From Oscillospiraceae bacterium (GTDB lineage: Bacteria > Bacillota_A > Clostridia > Oscillospirales > CAG-272), in assembly GCA_015063445.1 (NCBI GenBank), contig SVUD01000014.1, forward strand, positions 1 through 41,892: a stretch of DNA of 41,892 bases. The letters are read 5' to 3'. The first letter of the stretch is position 1. The number at the start of each line of letters is the position of its first letter. Position numbers and translations under genes: made by a program. This document shows positions 25,439-33,400 of this stretch, in pieces. Below the pieces are notes generated by a model. The model was not told the origin of the DNA, made no database searches, and saw only the letters and a program-made list of their open reading frames with translations.

Positions 25439-26407
25439 ATGGATATCTTAGCAGTAAGAAGCGAAGAAGATTTGAAGCGATTGAGCGTCGGTGTGTCAAA
25501 AAGCGTCGGCGTATGCGCGCTCGGCTTTTTCGACGGTGTTCATATAGCTCACCGCTCGCTGATAGAAAAAGCTAAAGCTGAGGCAAAAACCCTGGGAATC
25601 CCCCTATCCGTGTTCACTTTTTTCTCGGGCGGCAGCTCTCTTAAATCCGAAAAAGAACGGCTTCTCACAGACGAAGAAAAGCTTTCGGAGCTCGAGCTTC
25701 TCGGCGTTGACACGGCAGTGGTTTTCGATTTTGAAATAATCAAAGACCTTTCGGCAACCGCTTTTGTAGAAGAAATTCTCGTGCGAAAGCTTAACACGCA
25801 TACCGCCTTCTGCGGCTTTAACTTCCGTTTCGGAAGAAATGCCGAGGGGGATGCGGCGGCGCTCGAAAATCTTATGAGCGCAAACGGAAGAAGGACGGTG
25901 ACAGTCCCCGAATACAAGAAAAACAACAGATGCGTTTCCTCCTCCGAAATAAGAGGACTTCTTAAAGAAAACAAGCTTGCCGACGCCGCAAGGCTTCTCG
26001 GAAAACCCTTCTTTATAGACGGAAGCGTTTCACACGGGCTGGGACTTGGAAAAGCTCTCGGCTTCCCTACTGTCAACGTTGGAATGAACGGCGGAAAATT
26101 CAAGCTCCAAAACGGCGTATACTATACCGCAGTCGAGCTATCCGGCAAAATATACAGCGGAATAACCAACGTTGGAATATGCCCGACCTTTGATGAGCGC
26201 GAGAAGCACACCGAGACCTTTATTCTTAACTTTGACGGCAATATATACGACTCAAAAATACGCATATATTTCATCGAGTTTTTGCGTGAAGAAATTAAGT
26301 TTTCTTCAAAAGAAGCCCTTATTTCGCAAATAAATGTTGACAAAAACCGAGCATTATCGCTCAAAAAGGAGATACCATGGCAGGAAATTGGACTAAGCTT
26401 ACAGTAA
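25439..26407 (+). CDS. ribF: Bifunctional riboflavin kinase/FAD synthetase
   Basis: 322 residues from the ATG at 25439, which has AAGGAGG five bases upstream; an earlier in-frame TTG lies before that site and is rejected. The N-terminal nucleotidyltransferase (FAD synthetase) domain shows GFFDGVHIAH, GFNFRFGRNAEGD and VSSSEIRGLL. The C-terminal flavokinase domain (about 185-310) shows GLGLGKALGFPTVNV and TNVGICPTF. It makes FMN then FAD from riboflavin and ATP in the cytoplasm. Its last 31 bases overlap prmA, so the two are translationally linked. Confidence 0.95.
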   Translation: MDILAVRSEEDLKRLSVGVSKSVGVCALGFFDGVHIAHRSLIEKAKAEAKTLGIPLSVFTFFSGGSSLKSEKERLLTDEEKLSELELLGVDTAVVFDFEIIKDLSATAFVEEILVRKLNTHTAFCGFNFRFGRNAEGDAAALENLMSANGRRTVTVPEYKKNNRCVSSSEIRGLLKENKLADAARLLGKPFFIDGSVSHGLGLGKALGFPTVNVGMNGGKFKLQNGVYYTAVELSGKIYSGITNVGICPTFDEREKHTETFILNFDGNIYDSKIRIYFIEFLREEIKFSSKEALISQINVDKNRALSLKKEIPWQEIGLSLQ

Positions 26408-27288
26408 CGGTAAGCACAAAGGATTTAAACGAAGCGGCAGCCGTTATCGGTATGCTTGACAACGGACTGATGATTGAGGACTACAGTGACTTTTCGCTTA
26501 ACGGAATGTACGGAGAGCTTGTAGACGAGTCCATACTCAATGCGGATAAAACGAAGGCGAAAATTTCAATTTTCGTGCCCGAGGAAAAGAATCTTCTCGA
26601 ATATATAACCTACATTGAAGCAAAGCTTTCCTCACTCGGAATAGCTTTTTCTAAGGAATGCGAGGGTATGCAAGAGGAAAACTGGGCAGATTCATGGAAA
26701 AAATACTTCAAGCCCATTCCCTTAGGCAAGGTAACCATAGTTCCCGCCTGGGAGGACTACAAGGCAAGTGAGGGCGAGGTTGTTGTAAGCATTGATCCCG
26801 GTATGGCGTTTGGCACGGGTACGCACGAAACCACAAGACTCGTTATGAAAATAATGCAGGACGTTATAGTCGGCGGCGAAAAGGTTCTTGACGTCGGATG
26901 CGGCTCGGGAATACTTTCCATCTGCGCCTCAAAGCTCGGAGCGGCAAGCTGCAACGCCTACGATATTGATCCCGTTGCGGTTAAGGTCACCAAGGAAAAC
27001 GCCCTTTCAAGCGGCTGCGCAAACATCACCGCGGGCACGTCCGATCTTTTGAAGGGCGTTGAAAAAAAGGAAGGCGGCTACGACGTATGCGTTGCCAACA
27101 TAGTTGCGGAAATCATACTTAGAATGCTCCCCGATATCAAGGAATACCTCACCCCCGGCGCTCCGATTATCCTTTCGGGTATCGTAAAGGAGCGTGAGGA
27201 CGATATTAAAAACGCAGCCACCGCTCTCGGCTTTTCGATAGAAAGAACAGAGCGTGAAAACGACTGGGTTGCTATAATGATAGTATAA
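26377..27288 (+). CDS. prmA: Ribosomal protein L11 methyltransferase
   Basis: 303 residues, normal length. The N-terminal substrate-recognition domain ends near 95, and the SAM domain holds VLDVGCGSGILSICASKLGA (about 169-188) and the NIVAEI segment (about 240). The ENWADSWKKYFKPIPLGK block is highly typical of PrmA. It trimethylates lysines and the N-terminus of ribosomal protein L11. The ATG at 26377 follows AAAGGAGATACC inside the end of ribF. It leads directly into rsmE 24 bases downstream. Confidence 0.96.
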   Translation: MAGNWTKLTVTVSTKDLNEAAAVIGMLDNGLMIEDYSDFSLNGMYGELVDESILNADKTKAKISIFVPEEKNLLEYITYIEAKLSSLGIAFSKECEGMQEENWADSWKKYFKPIPLGKVTIVPAWEDYKASEGEVVVSIDPGMAFGTGTHETTRLVMKIMQDVIVGGEKVLDVGCGSGILSICASKLGAASCNAYDIDPVAVKVTKENALSSGCANITAGTSDLLKGVEKKEGGYDVCVANIVAEIILRMLPDIKEYLTPGAPIILSGIVKEREDDIKNAATALGFSIERTERENDWVAIMIV

Positions 27289-27312
27289 ATAAAACAAAGA
27301 AGAAGAATTACT

Positions 27313-28050
27313 ATGCCAAGATTTTTTATTGACAAATCAGGAATTGAGGACTCATCGCTTTTTATTCTCGGTGACGACGCAAGACATATAGCTCGCTCGC
27401 TCAGAATGGCGGTGGGCGATGAAATCACCGTTTGCGACGGCGAGGGTATGGAATACACCGCCCGTCTTTCCAAAATACGTGACGACCGATGCGACGCGGA
27501 TATAATTTCAAGCGCCATCTCGGTTCGTGAGCCAAAATCGAAAATCAAGCTTTTTATGGCATATCCGAAATCGGACAAGCTTGAGGTCATAATACAAAAG
27601 GCGGTAGAGCTCGGAGCTTTGGAAATAGTTCCCTTCGAGTCGTCGAGATGCATAAAGAAGCCTAAGGCAGATAAAGCAGCCGAGCGCACCGCAAGGCTCA
27701 GCCGTATCGCCGAGGAAGCCGCAAAGCAATGCGGAAGAGCAATTCTTCCCTCGGTTTCCCTTCCCCTTTCATTTTCGGAAATGATAGACTCGGCAAAAAA
27801 AGCGGAGCTTCCGATATTCTGTTATGAGGGGGTCGGCACCGTATCCCTGAAAGCAATACTTGACGGCTTCACCACCGCCCCCGAAACTATTTCCGTCGTT
27901 GTTGGATGCGAGGGCGGATTTTCCGATAGCGAGGCTAAGGCGGCAGAGGAAGCGGGCTTCAGAATGGCAAATCTCGGACCGAGAATTTTGAGATGCGAAA
28001 CCGCTCCCGATTATTGCCTCTCGGCTCTCTCATATAAATTCGAGCTTTGA
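27313..28050 (+). CDS. rsmE: 16S rRNA (uracil-1498-N3)-methyltransferase
   Basis: 245 residues. The N-terminal PUA-like domain (1-70, with GDDARHIARSLRM) is followed by a SPOUT knot domain. KLFMAYPKSDKLEVIIQKAVELG and KQCGRAILP are diagnostic, as is the SAM-binding trefoil VVGCEGGFSDSEAKAAEEAG...LGPRILRCETAPDY at the C-terminus. Most family members read GPEGG where this has GCEGG, a mild variation. It methylates N3 of U1498 in the decoding centre of the small subunit. It is last in the ribF-prmA-rsmE operon and precedes a bidirectional terminator. Confidence 0.96.
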   Translation: MPRFFIDKSGIEDSSLFILGDDARHIARSLRMAVGDEITVCDGEGMEYTARLSKIRDDRCDADIISSAISVREPKSKIKLFMAYPKSDKLEVIIQKAVELGALEIVPFESSRCIKKPKADKAAERTARLSRIAEEAAKQCGRAILPSVSLPLSFSEMIDSAKKAELPIFCYEGVGTVSLKAILDGFTTAPETISVVVGCEGGFSDSEAKAAEEAGFRMANLGPRILRCETAPDYCLSALSYKFEL

Positions 28051-28208
28051 TTATCGCTATGATTTTTTATCTTATGTACACAAAAGCAGATGCGTTAAAA
28101 ACCAAGCGGAACGAAAACACACAAATTTTCATTTTCGGCTATTATGAATAGCAAAAAAACGAGGCGAAGTCATTAAGCATAAAACCAAGGCAAAAAACAA
28201 AAAAACAA

Positions 28209-28246
28209 AAAATTCGGTTGGAATTACAGTTTCAACCGAATTTTTG
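28209..28246. terminator. Bidirectional terminator between rsmE and the nitrilase-GDPD gene
   Basis: Stem AAAATTCGGTTG/CAACCGAATTTT (28209-28220 with 28233-28244), followed by TTG on the + strand and by long T runs on the - strand. The 28051-28208 part of this 240-base gap shows no gene. Confidence 0.88.
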
Positions 28247-28290
28247 CCTTACGTTTATTTTGTTTTTGTGTTTTTGTTACGTTTTTTGCT

Positions 28291-29910
28291 TTAATAAATA
28301 ACGTTAGTCGGGAAATATTTCTCTCTTTTGTTAACAACCTCTGATATTCTGTGATAATCATTAGTGAGAATTACGTCTATTCCCATATCCAAGAATCTTT
28401 CGGTTTCTTCCTTATCATCAGACCAGAAAACGTTACATATAATGCCGTTTGCGTGCGCCTTGTCTATCATTTCCTGATTGAAATACGGCTTGAAAAGCTG
28501 AATTTTGCAGCAGCCGTATTTTATAGCTCTTTCAACCATTCCCCATTTATCCTGACCCGCTCCGCAGCAGCGCATAATTTCGGGATATTCACGCTGCAAG
28601 CGCTCGAGAAGATTATCGTCTCCGCTCATGAAGTAAACGTATTTTTCACAATCGTATTTCTTAATGAGCTTCACAACCTTGTCAAGATACTCGGGCTTTT
28701 CTCCAATCGTTTTAAGATGGATGTTCATTACGCAGTGACAAGCGAATTTTTTAAGTATTTCCTCAAAGGTGGGTATCTTCATTCCCTCAAAATGCTCGCC
28801 GCATTTAATACCGAAGTCAAGCTCACGTAGCTCGGCGAGCGTATATTCCCAAATCTTTCCCGTTCCGTTTGAAACTCTATCAAGAGTGGAATCGTGCATA
28901 GAAACGACCTCGCCGTCCTTGGTATACCAAAGGTCGAACTCTATCTCCTCAGCCCCCATTGCCACGGCTGCGCCAAAGGCGGGCAAGCTGTTTTCGGGAA
29001 GCACCGTTTTAAAGCCTCTGTGAGCGCAAACTCTCGGGTAAGGCATTACCTCATCATGACGCACGATCGCGCTTCCGCCGGGACGGTATTTCCACGGGCG
29101 TCTGCCCTTTTCTACGTACTCGTAATGCGCTGACGGAGGATTGCCAAAGCCCGCGGGCTTATAATATTTATCCTTAGGATCAATTTCCACGCATTCCATA
29201 CCGACACGGCTCTTCATATCAAGAAGCACCTCACCCGTCGGAGCAACGACCATAGACGCGCCGCCTACCTCGGAATCCTCGCCCATGGAAACCGAGGAGC
29301 GAAGAACGTAGGTATTGGTGTTGTACGCAAGATTCTGAGAAAAGATACGAAGCGCCAAATGCGTATCTGTTCGCTGATGCGAGCAGCCGATTATAATATC
29401 GAGATTCTGACGCGCCATATTCGCGAACGCTTCATAGAAATAAAAATCATAGCAGGTGAGGAATCCGAATCTCAAGCCCTCTATTTCAATCACCGTCGGT
29501 TCGGTATGCTCGTACGTATATCCGCCGTCAAGGTGATAGCGTGTTATTTCTCCCGCCGTAAGATGCTCCTTGAAATACTTGCCTACCGGATTTCCGTTTC
29601 TGTCAAAAACGAAGGTGGTATTTCTTCCTCTTTTGCTCTCATCGTAGGAATGAGCGTTTACAAAAACGATAGCGTTGCAGCGCTTTGCGGTTTCAGCCGC
29701 CTTTTTGATTATGGCGTCGTTGTATTTTGCGTCGGCAAGCTCCAAGTCCTCACGTGAGGTTGGGTAGCACGGAACGCTGCACGACTCGGGTAAAACGATA
29801 ATATCCATGCTTTCATCGCACGAATCAATAAGCTTTATCTGTTCGTTAAAATATTGATCAATCAACGAAAAATCCTTTGAATAAAGCGGTTGGATAATGC
29901 AAACCTTCAT
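28291..29910 (-). CDS. Nitrilase-superfamily amidohydrolase fused to a glycerophosphodiesterase domain
   Basis: 539 residues, two domains in one frame. Residues 1-270 are a carbon-nitrogen hydrolase with its triad intact: E42 (IVLPESCS), K114 (KYFKEHL), C153 (GFLTCYDFYF). Residues 293-539 are a GDPD barrel: CAHRGFK (HRG 297-299), IEFDLWYTKDGEVVSMHDSTLDRVSNGTGK and ILTNDYHR. Both catalytic sets look functional. No signal peptide or membrane helix is visible, so it is probably cytoplasmic. Known nitrilases cleave amides or nitriles, and GDPDs cleave glycerophosphodiesters. A substrate with both an amide and a phosphodiester, such as an N-acyl-ethanolamine glycerophospholipid, would fit, but that is inference. 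The promoter carries a palindromic operator. Confidence 0.93.
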   Translation of the reverse strand: MKVCIIQPLYSKDFSLIDQYFNEQIKLIDSCDESMDIIVLPESCSVPCYPTSREDLELADAKYNDAIIKKAAETAKRCNAIVFVNAHSYDESKRGRNTTFVFDRNGNPVGKYFKEHLTAGEITRYHLDGGYTYEHTEPTVIEIEGLRFGFLTCYDFYFYEAFANMARQNLDIIIGCSHQRTDTHLALRIFSQNLAYNTNTYVLRSSVSMGEDSEVGGASMVVAPTGEVLLDMKSRVGMECVEIDPKDKYYKPAGFGNPPSAHYEYVEKGRRPWKYRPGGSAIVRHDEVMPYPRVCAHRGFKTVLPENSLPAFGAAVAMGAEEIEFDLWYTKDGEVVSMHDSTLDRVSNGTGKIWEYTLAELRELDFGIKCGEHFEGMKIPTFEEILKKFACHCVMNIHLKTIGEKPEYLDKVVKLIKKYDCEKYVYFMSGDDNLLERLQREYPEIMRCCGAGQDKWGMVERAIKYGCCKIQLFKPYFNQEMIDKAHANGIICNVFWSDDKEETERFLDMGIDVILTNDYHRISEVVNKREKYFPTNVIY

Positions 29911-29937
29911 AAAAAATGTCCTCTCTGCGTATCTTAT

Positions 29938-29980
29938 ATGTGGTATGTTACATTATACCACATAATAAGAGTATTTTCAA
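29938..29980 (-). promoter_or_regulatory. Promoter and palindromic operator of the nitrilase-GDPD gene
   Basis: TTGAAA (29980-29975), a 17-base spacer, and extended -10 TGGTATAAT with TATAAT at 29957-29952, minus strand. A perfect 9-bp inverted repeat, ATGTGGTAT-N8-ATACCACAT (29938-29963), covers the -10 and likely start site. This is the classic position for repressor binding; the repressor is not evident. Confidence 0.85.
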
Positions 29981-30047
29981 TAATCGTTTAAAATGTTCTC
30001 GCTATACTTTTAAAGTTCTGCTACAATATATAAAAACAAAAGAAGAA

Positions 30048-30090
30048 GGCTGCCCTTTATCAAAATTGATATCGAGCAGCCGCTATTTTT
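30048..30090 (+). terminator. Terminator-like hairpin at the edge of the hairpin array
   Basis: GGCTGC (30048-30053) pairs with GCAGCC (30076-30081), with ATCAAAATTGAT in the loop region, followed by GCTATTTTTTT. No + strand gene ends immediately before it; the 29981-30047 stretch is AT-rich and shows no gene. Confidence 0.5.
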
Positions 30091-30094
30091 TTAC

Positions 30095-30182
30095 CCTACG
30101 AGGTCGCTTTGACCTCGTAGGATTTCATCCGACCTTGTCGGATTTCATCTCTTCCTGAGATTTATTCCACCGTAGGTGGATT
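30095..30182. repeat. Array of four consecutive perfect hairpins
   Basis: H1 CCTACGAGGTC-GCTTT-GACCTCGTAGG (30095-30121). H2 ATCCGAC-CTT-GTCGGAT (30127-30143). H3 ATCTC-TTCCT-GAGAT (30147-30161). H4 TCCACC-GTA-GGTGGA (30166-30180). H1 and H2 are separated by ATTTC, H2 and H3 by TTC, and H3 and H4 by TTAT. H2 and H3 begin with AT and end with AT. The stem sequences are unrelated, so the conserved property is the architecture. The hairpins read equally on both strands, and no coding frame explains them. Confidence 0.85.
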
Positions 30183-30187
30183 AAAAC

Positions 30188-30213
30188 GCATAAATTCACT
30201 TGTTAATTTATGC
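30188..30213 (-). terminator. Hairpin over the stop codon of the small protein gene
   Basis: GCATAAATT/AATTTATGC (9 pairs, 30188-30196 with 30205-30213, 8-base loop). On the minus strand it is followed by GTTTTAAT. It overlaps the last codons of the 56-residue gene, so it may act as its terminator or simply be the fifth hairpin of the adjacent array. Confidence 0.6.
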
Positions 30214-30373
30214 CCGTGCCCATTTCCCATATACCATCACTTTCCTCGTACCAAGGAGTCTCGGTGCCCGGAGAAGTAACAATAATATCGGAAGCCTTAA
30301 GTTCTACAACCTCAACCTCGGGGTTTATATATTTTTTTATCTTCTTTTGCACTTTGCACTTTGCATTTTGCAT
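30203..30373 (-). CDS. Small 56-residue protein, KKYINPEVEVVELKASDIIV-type
   Basis: Not recognised as a named family. ATG at 30373 to TAA at 30203 with GGAGG nine bases upstream (30387-30383). The N-terminus MQNAKCKVQ is encoded by four heptamers (RTGCAAA). Then come the basic KKIKKY, the segment INPEVEVVELKASDIIVTSP and an acidic, Trp-rich tail (TPWYEESDGIWEMGTGIN). An in-frame GTG at residue 8 is an alternative start. It has no transmembrane helix. It lies only 49 bases after the giant secreted protein gene on the same strand and is probably co-transcribed. I have the impression that short peptides with a KxYxxPEVEVxxL...DVIxTS layout recur in gut Clostridia, but cannot verify that here. 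Peptide precursor, leader or small regulator are all possible. Confidence 0.7.
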   Translation of the reverse strand: MQNAKCKVQKKIKKYINPEVEVVELKASDIIVTSPGTETPWYEESDGIWEMGTGIN

Positions 30374-30419
30374 TTAATCAAACCTCCAATTCCGCATTCC
30401 TAATTCCGAATTCCGAATT
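30346..30419 (-). repeat. Two blocks of heptanucleotide repeats around the small gene's start
   Basis: On the minus strand, 30419-30385 is five contiguous 7-mers, AATTCGG twice, AATTAGG, AATGCGG and AATTGGA, running into the SD. After a 9-base gap, 30373-30346 is four 7-mers, ATGCAAA twice and GTGCAAA twice, which include the start codon. Seven is not a multiple of three, so any change in copy number of the second block shifts the reading frame. Confidence 0.9.
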
Positions 30420-30422
30420 TAA

Positions 30423-33400
30423 TTAGTTGATAACTGATTCACGGTAAGCCGCAGCAGACTCGGTATACTTAACGAATGCCTTTACAAGCGCTTCGTGAGC
30501 AGTACCTGCCGAGCCTTTTACAAAGCTTGAGATATGATAGCTTCCGCCATTACCGTAGGTGATAGTCTCTGCAAGTACGTATGCGTATACGTCAAGCTCA
30601 ACGTATGCCCCGTAGGTTGCGTCAGTACCCGTTACCGTGTCAAGTTTTCTACCGTTAGCGTAGAACTCTAAGTTCGTATCGGTTACGTAGAAGCGGATAG
30701 AGGGCTTCGAGTCAAGGTTAAGAGTTACGCTCGTCACGGGAGATACAGTATTGGTTACACCGCTTGACACGGGTTCAGCCTTGTAGTCACCGATGATGGA
30801 GTCAATAAGAGTATTTACTCTTGCTATCTCTTCTGCGGTATTAAACTCGGTGAAGTAGTTATACGCAGCCTTAACGTATGCTAAAACGTCCTTAGCGAGA
30901 GTCTTCTCAACGTCGGTTCCGTTTGCGAGTACCTTAGCGGCATACTTGGGAATCGAGAAGGTGAAGGTTGCTTTTGCGACGTTTTCTCCTACGGATATAT
31001 TTGCTACAAGTGTTATTACCTTTGCAGCTTCAGCCGCGGGAAGCGGTATACTGAATACGTAATAAATCTTGCCATCAACAGTTTCCGTTTTAAGAGCGCC
31101 AAGGTTAGCAGCATCATAGTTCACGCCGTTAAATACAAAGCTTTGTAAACTATTATTAGCAGGAACATACACATTCATTGTTAAGTTGCTATCAAGAGTG
31201 ATGCTCATCTTAGGTACGAAGTCTATGTTTGCAACCTCTTCAACACGAAGTCTGTAGGTTTCCGTGGTTTCGGTTTCGTAAACCTTAACGAATACGAATC
31301 CGTCAAAGTCTGCCGCGGGAAGCTGAGTTCCCTTAGGCACAGTAATAGACATGTAGTTTCCGCCTTCTGCCTTTTCAAAGCGTACGCTTCCGTCATTGGT
31401 AGTAGCGCCATCCGAAATGTTGCTCTCGGTTACAAGCGCCACTTCCGAGCTTCCGATTATGATTTCACATCCGATAACCGTTATCGTAGCATCTACGTAT
31501 CCGTTACCGAGATCGAAGAACGTTACGCCTTCCTTGGCATCAGTAAGGTCGAATACGCAGTTTTCAAAGCTCATCTCGGGATTTCCTATTGCCGTGGGTG
31601 TTGAACTGTGTTGACCGTAAATTGTCAAAACACTGTCAACAGCGTTAGATACCTTGAAGTTAATATTTTCGAAGGTATATTTAAACACTTTTGTCGATAC
31701 GTCAACATTATCAGCGGTCCAAGCGTTAAATCTTGCAATAGAATGACTGAGCAGATTAATATTTCCGTTTATTATGTGTAAATAAGTGGGAGCTATGTTT
31801 TTCGACCAAGGCTTTATGGTAGAAGTAAACATTTCTTTGTTATTCGGTGTGGTTATAGTGTGTCCGTCGAGGTCTATGGTGATATGGCCGCGAATCTGAG
31901 CCATATTGTCATATTTTTCACCGGCTACCATTACGTAGTCACCGCGAAGAAGTATGTATACCGCCTTTGCGGATTCATTGTAATCCGAGCTTTGTCCGTC
32001 CCAACAGTCTTTGTTGGAAGTAAGATAAGTTTTTGCCTGATGTATAGCGCCCTCACTGTTATAACTACCCGAACGGGCAAATAAGAACTGTTCAGCAGCT
32101 ATTAAATTACCCTTCTCATCGAAAACAACGATGGGATAAAGCACGCTGTCTCTGTACTCGTAAGGAACTACTCCATACTTGGTGTTAATATCCTCCGGTT
32201 GTTCGAAGGTCTTGAATCTGTAGGTTACGGTGTCAGCCGTTTCGGATATCTTAATGAATTCAACACCCTCGTGCTCGGGAGCGCTATAACCCGCAGGAAG
32301 CGTTAACGTGTTGTAAACCGAATCCGAATCGCTTATAATAAGCACGCCGGTGGAAATTTCATCTGATTTTTTCGCCAAAACAAATTCGTTGTTTTTCGCC
32401 TTTATCTCGCATCCCTTCATATAAACGCTGAGGAAGGTGGTTTCGTCTCCGAGATCGAAGAGTACTATCGACTGCGTGCCTGCACCGGTTATGTCTATAA
32501 CGCAATTCTCGAAATACATCTCGCAACTATTTCCGAAAGCGTTTGTACCGGCGTGCGTAGCAGCAAATTCCGAAGCAGTACCGGTGACCGTAAAGTTAAT
32601 ATCAATAAAACCGTATGCCATTTGCTTGCCCGCGCCCGTGCTATTCACGCTCCATTTAGCCAAGGGACCGTTTTTCATGTCAATGCTTCCGTTTTTGAAG
32701 ATAAGCTCGGTCGGGAATATTACTTTACCGTCTCCGCTCGATGTGTCGGCCCACTGTTTCATCGTAGAACGCATCAAGGATTCAGCGCCCGAACGGGTAA
32801 GGGTGTATCCGTCAAGGTCTATAGTTATAGTTCCGCGAACCTGAGATATATTATCGTAGGAAGCGTTTGTTCCTATCGCATAATCGCGGCGCATCAGAAT
32901 AACAGCCGTACGGGGAGCTCCGCCGTTATATGAATAGGACGTGCCGTTATAGAAATTGTACTTCAAATAGTTCTTAGCCAAATTCACTATTGGATAGAAT
33001 TCAAATGTTTTCGAATCATTAATGCAGTTGCCGTTTTCATCAAATACAACGAACGGATATTTATCGGTAAACGTAAACTTGGCGGGAATTCTGCCGTACT
33101 TAGTATCTACGTACTCATAAGTCAGTCTGTAAATATCGTTTCCGTTCTCGGTAACGTAATTCGCAAAAACAAGGTTATCGGTACCGTTACTTAACACCTC
33201 GCTCGGAAGCGCCGTGCCCTCGGGAAGAGTCAAGGTCGTATATGCGCCGTTATACTCTTCGAATATCAGCTTACCCTGTGTGGCATCGTTCGTCTTTTCT
33301 AAAATGGTAAACGCCTTTCCGCCCGTGATAATGCTGCCGCCCTTTACCGTTATAGTAGAATGAGCCTTTTCACTTCCAACGTCAAATAATGCGATTCCCG

